This document shows, piece after piece, positions 34,921 to 46,148 of a stretch of DNA of 64,000 nt. The translations under genes were made by a program, and so were the position numbers. The notes beneath the pieces were generated by a model, which was not told the DNA's origin, did not search any database, and saw nothing but the letters and a program-made list of their open reading frames with translations. Source of the stretch: Plazaster borealis (taxonomy: Eukaryota; Echinodermata; Asteroidea; Forcipulatida; Labidiasteridae); assembly GCA_021014325.1 (NCBI GenBank), contig JAJGQC010000044.1, forward strand, positions 104,448 to 168,447. The letters are read 5' to 3'. Every line of letters begins with the position of its first letter. The stretch's first letter is position 1.

Positions 34921-36639
34921 AAGTCAAGGTAATTAAATTAGTCAAGGCTTTATTTGTACACACAGTTTTAACTTTATATAGGGTAGGACTAGACACTAGC
35001 CCACCTTGTTGAGCTGTAATGGCTCTCTTTTAACATCGGTCTTATAACACTCACCATTACAGCCCACCATCCATACATGTCTTAAACGCGTAGTTTAAAA
35101 GTACGAGCAAGTCGTACCTCTTTGATCGCAAATTTCTCCCACTTATAAACATCACATACTACTCCAACCTCCCTCACTTTGTTCGTTACATCCTTACAAT
35201 TTTGGTGACATATTCCAGGGCTCACCAAATGATGCCTTTGTCCAGATATGATGATTTGAAAATGGCAAAAAAAAAATGTGTACAAAAATTACATTGAAGT
35301 TCGTCTCGTAACGGGGCCGCCATTTAACTTCTGCTTCACTGCCTGTTGATCGTGAGAAAGTCAGGGCGCCCGGCTGTTCATGAATATGCACGAGCGAGGA
35401 AGCCTACAGCATGCAAGCGCCGCGCGACGTCACCTTATGCATATTCATGACTTGCCATGCACGCGCGCACACATCGAGCTCCTAAGTACTATAGCTTCCC
35501 GTGACGTCATCTGATGCATATTCATAATACGCCATACAACAGGCGCGGACAGATTAGCCGGGTGCCCTGACTTCTCACGATCAGCAGGCAGTGAATCATA
35601 CGTAAGATGGCGGCCCGTTGCGAGACGAACTTCAATGTAATTTTTGTACACAATTTTTTTTTGCCATTTTCAAATCATCATATCTGGACTAAGGCATCAT
35701 TTGGTGAGCCCTGGAATATGTCACAAAAATTGTAAGGATGTAAGGAACAAAGTGAGGGAGGTTGGAGTACACTCTAAAAACTAAAGTGTTGTATTTTAAC
35801 ATTTTCAAAGTGTTACTGCCCAAACAACATTTAAAATGTTGGAAATTGCGAGTCCAACTTTTATTAATGTTAAATCAACCAAATACAAGGAGTCATTTAA
35901 CAGTTTGTAAGTGTTAATCAACTTTCCTGCATGAGCGCATGCGGAACAGTGAATGACGCGAAACTGGGCAATTTGATTGGATACCGAGTTCGCGATTTTA
36001 CCGCCCGCGGGCGCGCCGGCAGCGCTACGCCATTTTGTTTTGCGTTATGTTGTGCATCAAAGGCTCGACGTTGCTGTAACTTTTCGTCGTATCATCATCG
36101 GGGAATCGCCGGCCATCCTGATCATCAGTCAGAAATAACAGTTGAAAGGTAGGATTTTTAATACTCGTGTATAAACAGTGCAGGCCTGGATGTTAATTTT
36201 ACTTGTATAGGCCCTATCATGCCAAACTCTGTGCATTTCACAAACACTTTCAGTGTATGGTCGAAGTATTGCCGGCATTAATTATTGCGTTATGTACCGT
36301 ATACAGTCCTTGGTGTAGTAAAAAGTAGTGGCCTATTTTGGTGACCGTATATCAAAATGAGGAATGTGCCCCACAGTACACAACTTGAGATACTGATAAT
36401 AGATTTACATTTACTATTAGTAATAAGGTTCCCCTAATGATAATACATTAACATTATAAGTAATTAATAGTAATAAGGAGCCCTTAATTTTAATCATCTG
36501 AGCGAACACAAAATGCATTTTTACGACGTCATGTTCGTGACCGACCATCCATGCTACACTTTACAGTGACATGACTAAAATGTCCAACCCGTTTGTATTT
36601 TTATTTTTACGCACGACACAATGGATCCACGCAAACCAG

Positions 36640-36747
36640 TACCAGTACTGTATGATGGCCCTAGACTTGTTGTATAATACAACAAGTCAAATAACACTGA
36701 GCGCTTTGATACGCCCATTGGGATGTTTAAAAGTGCTATATAAGAAC

Positions 36748-36778
<31 letters not shown>

Positions 36779-36790
36779 GTAAAGTGTGAT
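36640..36790 (+). mobile_element. SINE-like 3' tail with (TTA)n, copy 1
   Basis: AAAAGTGCTATATAAGAAC followed by about ten ATT/TTA units. The same segment is at 38,712-38,880. The ending resembles the 3' tail of the SINE at 1,521-1,857 in opposite orientation (GCGCTATATAAGAA). Confidence 0.5.
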
Positions 36791-37019
36791 CAGGGTGGAT
36801 GCTTGTGCTCCCTTGGATTATTCTAATTGCATAGGCTGGTTATCAGATTTTGACCCAGGATGTGTACACACTCTAAAAACTAAAGTGTTGTATTTTAACA
36901 TTTTCAAAGTGTTACTGCCCAAACAACATTTAAAATGTTGGAAATTGCGAGTCCAACTTTTATTAATGTTAAATCAACCAAATACAAGGAGAGTCATTTT
37001 ACAGTTTGTAAGTGTTAAT

Positions 37020-37245
37020 CAACTTTCCTGCATGAGCGCATGCGCAACAGTGAATGACGCGAAACTGGACAATTTGATTGGATACCGAGTTCGCGATTTT
37101 ACCGCCCGGGGGCCGGCAGCGCTACGCCATTTTGTTTTGCATTATGTTGTGCATCAAAGGCTCGACGTTGCTGTAAACTTTCGTCGTATCATCATCTGGG
37201 AATCGCCGGCCATCCTGATCATCAGTCAGAAATAACAGTTGTAAG
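37020..37245 (+). promoter_or_regulatory. Promoter-like block with possible first exon
   Basis: It contains GCGCATGCGC (NRF1-type palindrome, about 37,037), ATTGG (inverted CCAAT), and CGCCATTTTG (YY1-type), in GC-richer DNA, ending AACAGTTGTAAG|GTAGG, a plausible splice donor at 37,245/37,246. The duplicate at 35,930-36,148 keeps the layout but has lost one base of the palindrome. Motif identities are family knowledge; activity is inferred. Confidence 0.4.
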
Positions 37246-38196
37246 GTAGGATTTTTAATACTCGTGTATAAACAGTGCACGCCTGGATGTTAATTTTACT
37301 TGTATACCATGCCAAACTCTGTGCATTCACAAACACTTTCAGTGTATGGTCGAAGTATTGCCGGCATTAATTACATGTAGGGCTATTGCGTTATGTACCG
37401 TATACAGTCCTTGGTGTAGTAAAAAGTGGCCTATTTTGGTGACCGTATATCAAAATGAGGAATGTGCCCCACAGTACACAACTTGAGATACTGATAATAG
37501 ATTTACATTAACTATTAGTAATAAGGTTCCCCTAATGATAATACATTAACATTATAAGTAATTAATAGTAATAAGGAGCCCTTAAATTTAATCATCTAAT
37601 TCTAAGCGAACACAAAATGCATAAGAGTTACGACGTCATGTTCGTGATCGACCGACCATCCATGCTACACTTTACAGTGACATGACTAAAATGTCCAACC
37701 CGTTTGTATTTTTATTTTTACATACGACACAATGGATCCACGCAAACCGGTACCAGAGATTTCCAAACATGGTCACTTTATAATCTCTGTGAATGCCATA
37801 CATTATCGTTAGCTCACACGTTGTTTACCAAACTTACTGCCACAATTTAGAGAAGGTCATGACCTTTCCAACGCCGACAATGGCCGAACGGTGTTGTGAG
37901 TGATTTGCGCATTGTGCAACCAATGTATTGCATTAAAGTGTGATGGCATTCGAAATATTAATTATTATTTTGTCTCGGGAGTTTACTTCTCAACATTTAC
38001 TTCTTATTTAACTCCATAAAAAACTGTTAATTTTAAACATTTTGAATTTGATGAAGGGAAGAAAATAGCAACAAAGATAAAGAATAACTAAAGATTTTTC
38101 ATGTTTCTGCTTCTGCTTCTGCTTGTTTTTACTGCACACGATGTTGGACATACACAAATCCAAGATTTGTTTTACTTATTTTTTTTCTTTTCAAAG

Positions 38197-38384
38197 GGAC
38201 AAAGTCTTTAATCATGTTTTGATGTTAATTAAGGGATTACGTAATGGGCTCATGGAGGACATTCCTCATTTGTGGCGGTACATGGACATGACTCTATACA
38301 TTGTTACCCCCTTGTTCCCATGGAGAAAAAGGCAAGTTGAGATTGGTTTTGAGTTCAAAAGATGCAATGGTCCAGGTCACACAG
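38197..38384 (+). CDS. Exon inside TIR element, 188 bp
   Basis: Acceptor TTTCTTTTCAAAG, donor CACACAG|GTATGG. The open frame includes VFNHVLMLIKGLRNGLMEDI and YMDMTLYIVTPLFPWRKRQ and ends CNGPGHT; two bases carried in, one out. The next exon needs one base in, so the two fit. Family not recognised. It could be a captured host gene fragment or an element gene. Confidence 0.5.
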
Positions 38385-38511
38385 GTATGGGAAAACCGTT
38401 TCACCCAAGGGTTGATGGATGATAAGGATTTCATCAACAGCTGAACAACATTGAGCTTTAAATTTCTTTTCATATTCATAAGTTATTGATGTCTATTTGT
38501 TTTAATTACAG

Positions 38512-38590
38512 AATCATGCTTCATCAGTACCGGTAGTGATATGATGGATTTCTTTCGTGAACCTGCAACCTGTACAATAGAAAAAATTGT
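38512..38590 (+). CDS. Second exon inside TIR element, 79 bp
   Basis: Acceptor TTTAATTACAG, donor AAATTGT|GTAAGT. Joined to the preceding exon it reads ESCFISTGSDMMDFFREPAT, then CTIEKI, with two bases out. A strong GTAAGT donor points to a further exon; none was found before the element's right end, so the gene copy seems 3' truncated. Confidence 0.48.
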
Positions 38591-38711
38591 GTAAGTATGA
38601 TTGTACTTGCTGTCAAGCTTTCCTCAGTGGTTTTAGGTACATATGGGTTTTAAGCGTTATATGTTTGTCAAATTATTCTACAGAGAAATTTGTCCAAGTA
38701 TTTTCCTCATC

Positions 38712-38834
38712 TCCATAGTGCACATGTACTGTATGATGGCCCTAGACTTGTTGTATACATGTAATACAACAAGTCAAATAATACTGAGCGCTTTGATACG
38801 CCCATTGGGATGTTTAAAAGCGCTATATAAGAAC

Positions 38835-38865
<31 letters not shown>

Positions 38866-38880
38866 GTAAAGTGTGATCAG
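38712..38880 (+). mobile_element. SINE-like 3' tail with (TTA)n, copy 2
   Basis: AAAAGCGCTATATAAGAAC followed by ATT repeats; original location of the segment also found at 36,640-36,866. Confidence 0.5.
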
Positions 38881-39347
38881 GGTGGATGCTTGTGCTCCCT
38901 TGGAATATTCTAATTACATAGGCTGGTTATCAGATTTTGACCCAGGATGTGTACATAGATCAAAAATAAGTTGCCAATTTGTTTAACAGAGAATTACATG
39001 TTAAATAATTTGCATTGTTTGTTGTAAATCATTGAATTGCTAAAAAAGGGTTAGATTAGTTGATTTTTTGGAAGTGCCGTAATTAAATTGTAATACAAGG
39101 GTTGCCACTGTTTTAACTAATAATAGTAATATGTGGCTTAAACGATTTTAGTTAATGCCTCGAGGAAAAGTATGGTAATTTATTGCTGTAAAAAAGCATC
39201 GATCATACATTTCAATACATTTTTGGGGGGTTCATTGCCACCAATTATTCCTACTTATTTAAAATACAGGATGTACATTTAAGTTTAAATATTGATTTAT
39301 GTGCAATAGATTTTAAACTGATTTCAAACGAATTTTAATTGACATCT

Positions 39348-39589
39348 GGGTCCAATTTCATAGAGCTGCTAAGCACAAAAATTTGCTTAGCATGAAATTT
39401 CTTCCTTGATAAAAAAAGGATTACTAACCAAATGTCCAGGTTATTTTGAGGATAGGCAAACAACAGCTGAATACCAGTAACAAGCAATATGCAACACATG
39501 GAAATTTGGGTGGTAATCCTGTTTTTATCAAGGAAGAAATTTCATGCTAAGCAAATTGTTGTGCTTAGCAGCTCTATGAAATTGGGCCC
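39348..39589. mobile_element. Foldback MITE, long arms
   Basis: CCAATTTCATAGAGCTGCTA and CTTAGCATGAAATTTCTTCC are both present inverted at the right end, giving arms of about 65 bp. It lies inside the 35,770-40,513 element. Confidence 0.8.
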
Positions 39590-39832
39590 TGGGCCTAAGT
39601 TATGGCTCTGCTTACCATAACCAAAATCGCTGCTTACTGTAGCAGGGCAATATATGCTTAACAAAAGCGTACTTCACAAAATAGCAAGGAATTTTTGCTT
39701 GCGCGCATGTGAATTTCATATTACTAAGCTCACAGTACAATGCTACCGCAGACATTCAGTGCTTACACTGTAAGCAGAGAGTGACTGTAAGTGTAAAATT
39801 CCACGGTAAGCAGAGCCTTGAAGTTGTGCCCT
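39586..39832. mobile_element. Adjacent foldback MITE, related to 26,820
   Basis: ATGGCTCTGCTTACC near the left end and GGTAAGCAGAGCCTTGAAGT near the right end are inverse. It shares the TGGCTCTGCTTAC core with the MITE at 26,820-27,070 and abuts the preceding foldback. Confidence 0.65.
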
Positions 39833-40049
39833 GTTGATTTAGAAATGTTTACAGTTTGGAATTTCAAGATTTGATAATCTTGTCTTTTTAATGCAAAATA
39901 AAATACCTTCCTCTGACATATATTTTGTCCTTGTGTAATTGATCTTTACGTGCAGTTTATAAAAGATGGATATTAATTTTTTACATTAAAAATGTACAAA
40001 GTAATTTAACAAAAGGGTAGCCAGTTAATTGTTTCAAAATTTCAAAGCA

Positions 40050-40513
40050 TTGAATCCCAACAGTATCCATTTTGGTAAAAGGGTAATCAAAATGTTGTTT
40101 TAACATTTTCAAAGGGTTGAATCCCACCCCATCCCCCCTTCCAACACTATCCAATTGGTAAATAGGTCATCAAATTGTTGTTTTAACACTTTGAAAGGGT
40201 TGGATCCCAACACTTTCTCAACATAATCGAATAGGTGAAAGGGTCATAAAATGGTTGGATTGACATCTTCAAGGGGTTGCATCCAACACTTTCTCAACCC
40301 TATCTAATTGGTATACGGGTCATTGAATGGTTGGTTTAACATTTGCAGAGAGTGTGAAACCAACACTTTTTTAAACACTTTACAAAGTGTTGGAACCGTC
40401 ACATTTTCGAAAGGGTTGATTCAACAGTTAAAGTGTTGTCACGCTCACCACACTTAGCAAGTGTTGAATTTAACATTTATAAAGTTGAATTTAACACTTC
40501 AGTTTTTAGAGTG
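40050..40513. repeat. Subterminal repeats of the TA element
   Basis: Degenerate units of about 65-120 bp (AACATTTTCAAAGGGTTG, TCCAACACTTTCTCAAC, YYAATTGGTAAAYGGGTCAT) precede the right TIR. Such subterminal arrays often bind transposase (general knowledge). Confidence 0.5.
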
Positions 40514-40617
40514 TAGTATGTGATGTTTATAAGTGGGAGAAATTTGCGATCAAAGAGGCGACTTGCTCGTACTTTTAAACTACGCGTTTAAGACATGTGT
40601 GAGAGGATGGTCCCTAT

Positions 40618-41318
40618 CAGGCCTCGAATTACACGACGGCCACGACGGCCAGTGCCGTCAATGCCCTTGCAACTGGCCGTGATGCCCCTCGAAAAAATAT
40701 CCTTTTCACGGCCATAATGCGGTGCCCTTTTCACCTGATGGCCGTCGTGCCCCTTCCCCCGTTGGCCGTCATGCCCTTTTAATGAAAGTTCAATATTTAC
40801 TTGTGTTAGTTTTTGTTTTCAGCATACGATGTATCTTGTGCTTGTGACGTGTTTTAATGTACATATCCATCCAGCGCAATCCGCAAGGGAACTTCCCTGA
40901 TAGTGGAAAGCATAAATGACGTTCAACGCATCGCGACTCTTTATCGGTTGCATACAATGCGTGCTTCCGTTGTACACAAACACCCGACGTCGTTAAGCAG
41001 GAGACCAGTCTAAAATAAAAACCATTAACCAACAGAGGGCGCTCTTTTGTTTGAACGCCCTCTTCTGGTGGAATTGTTGCACCGCATGACATGAAAAACA
41101 TTTTTGGTGAATGAGTCGCGTTGCTGCCGCGCCGTTGGTTGTATGGTTGTATTTTGTTTTATAATTTTCATGAACTACATGTAAGTGGCCTGCGTGTCCC
41201 TTTTTATTTTCTCATTTTGGCCTTGGTGCCCTTTGTACTGGCCTTGGTGCCCTCCAAAATTTTGAATACTCCAAGGCCAAAGTGGCCGTGCCCTAAAAAA
41301 TTTGTAATTCCAGGCCTG
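40618..41318. mobile_element. TIR element, CAGGCCT ends, 6-bp duplication
   Basis: CAGGCCTCGAATTACA at the left and the inverse CAGGCCTGGAATTACA at the right, flanked by CCCTAT (40,612-40,617 and 41,319-41,324). The interior repeats GGCCGTCGTGCCC-like blocks. Related sequence recurs at about 52,300-52,435 and, in part, 48.62-48.71 kb. Confidence 0.8.
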
Positions 41319-42329
41319 CCCTATGGGTGGAAGAGGGCCTGAGTCCACACCGAATCAGAGCACACAGGTTCAGAATAGTTCTCTGCTCATGTCCGGGTGG
41401 TCCGGGTTTATTCAAGTCCTTTAATATCTGTGGACACCTGCACACACTGTGGAAGGTTGTGCAGGCGGTGATTAAAATACACATACACAATTACAATTAA
41501 TTATCTTATACAATGAAAGTATAATAATATTGTCAATAAAATGAAAGCCACTCCTAAGTATTCCGTCTCTATCAAATGATTATTATTCCAAATAAAGCAA
41601 ATACATGAATACGTGAGGACCAGGGAATAGCATGACACTGGGCAAGAAGGCATAAGTCAACTAACACACGGCGCCCACTAATCATCATCATTAACACAAG
41701 AAATTCACAAACCCATGCCTTCAAGTCCAATCCCACCAGCCAAACCGAAATCGAGACCCACTCACGCATTCCACTTAAAGCAATAATGCACACTATTTAT
41801 GATTTACTTCTTCATGGAACAGCCGTCCATGCGGTCGCACCAATATACACACACCAGTACTACGTGCACATAAAGTTACGACCCCCATGGCGGTTACCCA
41901 TGACATTGACACATAATAATACATAATCTATGGCACCGTCACGTTAATCTTTGCCATACTTCTTCATTTTAAACATCGAAAATCTCTCTTAATACTTAAT
42001 CAATATTTCTCAAAATGACACCTAGAAATAACCCTGATATAATTGCGGTTACTTTGAGAACCTTTTAAATGCAATAAATAAATATGGAACTAGACTTATC
42101 TTGTTTGTAAATTACAAACAAATGGTGTTCGGTTTGTTTTTATAATTTGGGTTTAACCCTTTCCCAATCTGTTTGAAGCACTGCATACTCAGTACTTTTG
42201 CGAGTTTTGTAAAAAAAAACTTTAAAAAACCCCCATAAATTAAAAACAATTAAACGGAAGTAAAGATCACAGGGGGTCAAACTTTGTGTAAGATTTTAAA
42301 AATATTACAGGGTCTTTCACATGATCCAA

Positions 42330-44935
42330 ATATCTTGTGTGTAGCAATTATGGTTCTTCAGATATGATTTTTTTTCAATATTAAACATTGATTTAATGTT
42401 ATGACGTCATCGGTGACGTCATCATCCCCAAAACCTTTGCGGTTTCATTGACACACTACGGTCTAAGTACATAGTTAGTTCAAACAGTTACTTGAGCGAG
42501 AATTTTATGAACGGGGATGCCATTTAAACTTGTTTATAATGTGTTTGTTTGTCACTTAATTGTAAATTTGATGTGTTTACACTTCTGGATTTTTCGTAAT
42601 TATCAATCAAAAAGTTAGGCCTCAAGTTTTTGAAAAACTAAAAACACTTCTGCCGTTTGCGGTGCGCTTCCATGTGACGTCATTTGTGGGAGTTAGCTTA
42701 AGGCTAGGACTAGGAGTTAGCTTCTAACGTAAACAACAATGACACTGCTTGTGGATGGGAATTCGATAGTTTGCAAACAAATTTAGTTAATTATCAAAGT
42801 TTCTTGTGTGCTGGGATAATAATATGCCAGCATTCTCCTGTGTGCCGTTGGTGGGTGTAGGCCTACGGGGAATATATCCGAATCATAGATAAATGCAGGC
42901 AATGCTAGTTTTGGAAAATTGTATACAATTTTTATTCTCAACTTATACTTTAAAATCTTGACAAATTATTGGTTGTTCCGTACAAGCATCTGTGTTCAAT
43001 CTTAAAGAAAATGTACACCATCTGAACGGTTGGCAAAGAACTGATGCTGTATAGCATTGTTAACAAGTCATGAAAATACATTTTTAAGTTTATTAGTTCA
43101 AGTTTGTAATTTTTCAACTGGAGAATGATATCATCAGCTAAACACTTGAAAATTTGGTTAAAAAAAAGTAAAATTACTTGGTTCCCCCTGATAATATTTG
43201 GTTCCCTCGCCGTGACGCACAAGACTTTTCAATATAAGGCAAGTCCACCAGAGTTTGTCATGTACAGTTTAAAGTGAAACTTTTATGGTACACGAAATAT
43301 ACATGCACACGTTCTAGATGGAAAATACAGAGTACCTGTACATGTTCATTTACATTACAAGCACATTGCACACAAGGGATACCTAAACTCATTGTACATG
43401 TCTACAGAAGCCCCTTAATCTCAAGCAAAAGAAAATCGGTTGAGTAGTTCTTGAGATATGGTATCACTTCCGGTTGACCCGAAAGTAAAGGTCAACATGG
43501 GGTCACGGTTACCCAAGGCTAATCTCCAATGCCCAAGGAGTCTATAACTGAAAAAAAAGTTTGAAAATCGGTTGTGTAGTTCTTGAGATATGGTCCCACT
43601 TCCGGTAGACCCGTAAGTAAACATCAACATGGGGTCACACTCTTTGCAGCGTTTGTTGAGTATTCAAGGTCCATTCCCCTGATGTATAAATTGTAAAAAT
43701 CTATTGTGGGGTTTAGGAGTTGAGATTTTTTCAAATATTAAACTTTGATTTAATGTCTTTCAATACCTGATGACGTCATCATGACGTAACTGAAGCGGTT
43801 TCATCTCCTAATAAATATCTAACTATATGTGAAGTTTCAAGTTTATATGAGCTTGGGAAGGAAAAAATCAAACGTAAATCAAATTTAATTTGACAACTGA
43901 TGATGTCATTAAAGTGGTGTCTTGTACTAGTCAAGAGCTAACTATGTGCGGAGTTTGAAGGCTATGTGAGCTTGGGAAGTGTCTTTGTTGGCCGACATCA
44001 AATGAACAAAAAATTATTGTTGTAATCAATGAATGAATGCTATTGGAATAAAGCTTACCATTTTAGTCACCGTGTCTGAAGGACATACTTAGCGGGCCTA
44101 GAACGCCGTTCGCCGGCATGGTCACGACGATCAGCGTGACACGGTCTCGGTGTTTGAGGAATTTAAACAGTATTGTTCTTTTTCAGATTGAATTTTAGTC
44201 AGTATTTAACAGCCATACAAATCACTGGAGCAGATCTCAATGAAGTCTCCTCTTATATTCCTTGGTTTCCACTACGCCATAAGACGTGCAAAACCTAAGT
44301 AAATTCATGCTGAACTTTGAATGAGTTTGAGATTTGAGATTTGTACGTGTGTACTATACAACAACAACGTAATGACGTTCAATGAACTTTGACACGTCTA
44401 AACCTGCACACAATACGTGGCTGCATGTCAGTATGCAGGTTTGGAGCGCACATCAGCCAGCCACGTGCTATTGGATAGATTCAGTGCAGTTGTTTTTAAT
44501 ACGTGAGCGTTAACGTCCGATTTCGACGGGAATTTAGGGTCAAATTGGTAACATTTTTGTGGAAAAGTTTACGGAGGAAGAACAACATATAACCTGATGT
44601 AAAAATTGTGACTAAAGTATAAGTAGTTCTTGAGATATGATTTTTTGAAATTTTTAACTTCCGGTTTGAATCGAAAGTCAAGGTCAAACGGGGTCACACT
44701 CTGTGTAGCGTTTTTTGAGTTTCCAATGGCCTTTCCGATGATTTATAGATTGTGAAAATCCAATGTGTGGTTCATGAGTTATGATTTTTTCAAATATTAA
44801 ACTTTGATTTAACGTAATTCGACACCTAATGACGTCATCATGACGTAACTGAATCGGTTTCATCTCCTAATATCTAACTATATGTGAAGTTTCAAGTTTA
44901 TATGTGCTTGGGAAGTGTGCTTTTGTTAGCGGAAA
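42330..44935. repeat. Repeated modules inside the second element
   Basis: Two modules recur. GTAGTTCTTGAGATATGG with ACTTCCGG and AAAGGTCAACATGGGGTCAC is at about 43,445, 43,575 and 44,620. TTCAAATATTAAACTTTGAT, followed by TGACGTCATCATGACGTAAC and CTAACTATATGTGAAGTTTC, is at about 43,730 and 44,790, with partial copies at 42,380 and 43,890. No open frame spans them. Confidence 0.65.
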
Positions 44936-44939
44936 CGCG

Positions 44940-45035
44940 ACGGGGAGAAGAGGAAGAAGAAATATAAAGAAAAAGAAAAAAAAACGGAACAAAAACAAGA
45001 GGTGTTCCGGGCGGATTGCCCGAACACCTAATAAT
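44940..45035 (+). other. Purine tract followed by strong hairpin
   Basis: A run of about 60 purine-rich bases (GAAGAGGAAGAAGAAATATA onwards) precedes AGGTGTTCCGGGC-GGATT-GCCCGAACACCT, a 12-pair stem with one bulged base, then AATAATC. It has the look of a defined 3' end of a repeat or small RNA unit; the family was not identified. Confidence 0.5.
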
Positions 45036-45462
45036 CAAAATCGGAGATTTAAAAGAGAGATTAAAATGAGTGTGTTTACCTGTGGAAGGTTGTGCAGGCG
45101 GTGAGCCGTAAAGGTCACGATACCCCCTAAGCCCGCGAAACCAGTAACACAATGGAACGTGTAGCAGATGATTAATGAACACAAGCAGATTATTGAATTA
45201 AACTTTTAACATGAACTACATAAGCTAAACAAGTAAACATACTTAATATATCTGGGTCGTCGCGAGTGCGCGGCACACAAATCCTCCGTCAGGGACCCCC
45301 CTTACACATGTATGGATGGTGGGCTGTAATGGTGAGTGTTATAAGACCGATGTTAAAAGAGAGCCATTACAGCTCAACAAGGTGGGCTAGACTAGACACA
45401 TTATTTTTCATAATTCTGACACTTTATAATACGTTTGTTAATATTTAATTAATAATTCGAAG

Positions 45463-45631
45463 GGTAAATTTTCCGCAGCATGCCTCCAATTGATCCCCCC
45501 TAAAATTTAGGTCCAAATAAATTAGCACTGAATTATATCTTACCTATCAAGGAGGTTTTCAGCCTATCTCCAGGTGTGTATTGAAGAAAAAACACGAAAA
45601 TAAGCTGGAGGCATGCTGCGGAAACTTTTCC
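45463..45631. mobile_element. Short foldback MITE
   Basis: TTTTCCGCAGCATGCCTCCA near 45,469 and GGAGGCATGCTGCGGAAAC near 45,607 are inverse arms of about 24 bp; about 170 bp, no open frame. Confidence 0.75.
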
Positions 45632-46148
45632 AATTCAACCCCCAATCCTTTGAAAGTGTGGTTCGGGATACAGCATTTGTGCCCTATGGGCGTGGCTGTA
45701 TTGTTAACATGTGCAACGTTACGGCGGGTAAAGTCGCCATTTTAAAAAAAATGTTTCTGATGCTGACGAAACTTAAACTCGCAATTTGTGGAACTCTGAG
45801 AAGCTTTGCAAGAGTATCAGTTATAATTTTCAAACAAGAAATACCTGAAGATATGTTATTATTCATTTAAATGAAGGAAAATGTGTGGTAAATGAAGAAA
45901 TAATGGAAATTTACCTTGACCAATTTCTTCACATGGTCGCCTCGTTTAACATCAAGTCAGTGAAGGCAGTAGTGTGCGCACGGGTTTAACTGGTCAGAGC
46001 CGTATCCGAATTTGCGGCTACAGCTACGGCTGCGACTGTTGCTTCTATATTGCTTAATATAAAGACAAGGTCGAAGGTCGGCCAGCAAGAAAGAGTACTT
46101 TGGTTTTAAAGAATGTGTTCATTCTAATCATGTAGTTTTAAAAATACA
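45632..46148. other. Intergenic DNA with possible minus-strand start
   Basis: No gene could be supported. On the minus strand AAAATGGCGACTTTACCCGC near 45,740 is a YY1/initiator-like ATG context, but the frame stops after about 18 codons. Confidence 0.35.

Larger units (their letters stand above)
35770..37755. repeat. Internal tandem duplication of the left part
   Basis: 35,770-36,640 and 36,869-37,740 are nearly identical. The first copy joins, at the microhomology GTAC, a segment (36,640-36,866) that recurs at 38,712-38,955. This looks like a deletion derivative fused to a full-length left end. Confidence 0.8.
35770..40513. mobile_element. TIR element with TA duplication inserted in the foldback
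   Basis: CACTCTAAAAACTAAAGTGT at the left and AGTTTTTAGAGTG at the right, each next to TA. The uninterrupted sequence GTTGGAGTAGTATGTGATG exists in the other foldback copy near 51,171, proving the empty site. A second left end occurs at 36,869, giving an internal duplication. The TA site fits a Tc1/mariner-like mechanism. It carries promoter-like DNA and spliced-looking exons. Confidence 0.85.
40599..45305. mobile_element. Second TIR element inserted in the foldback
   Basis: The left GTGAGAGGATGGTCCCT and inverse right GTAAGGGGGGTCCCT form imperfect TIRs. ACATGT flanks both sides (40,593-40,598 and 45,306-45,311), and the uninterrupted AAGACATGTATGGATGG is present near 51,252. 4.7 kb, no transposase seen; the interior is repeat modules and a smaller element at 40,618-41,318. 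Confidence 0.7.
34997..45389. mobile_element. Composite foldback element, 10-bp target duplication
   Basis: It begins TAGCCCACCTTGTTGAGCTG and ends with the exact inverse. GACTAGACAC directly flanks both ends (34,987-34,996 and 45,390-45,399). The long subterminal arms (about 300 bp) and 9-10 bp duplications suggest the Mutator-like (MULE) superfamily. A simpler copy is at 50,611-51,338. Two independent TIR elements inserted into it raise its length to 10.4 kb. No transposase was found. Confidence 0.85.

Noticed and set aside
40790..41101. 103-codon minus-strand frame
   Set aside because: Inside the 701-bp CAGGCCT element, without transposase motifs or codon bias.
41449..45102. Target duplication of a 3.6-kb insertion, marked by CTGTGGAAGGTTGTGCAGGC twice
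   Set aside because: The 25-bp direct repeat is real but no terminal repeats adjoin it; it is more likely a repeated module of the surrounding element.
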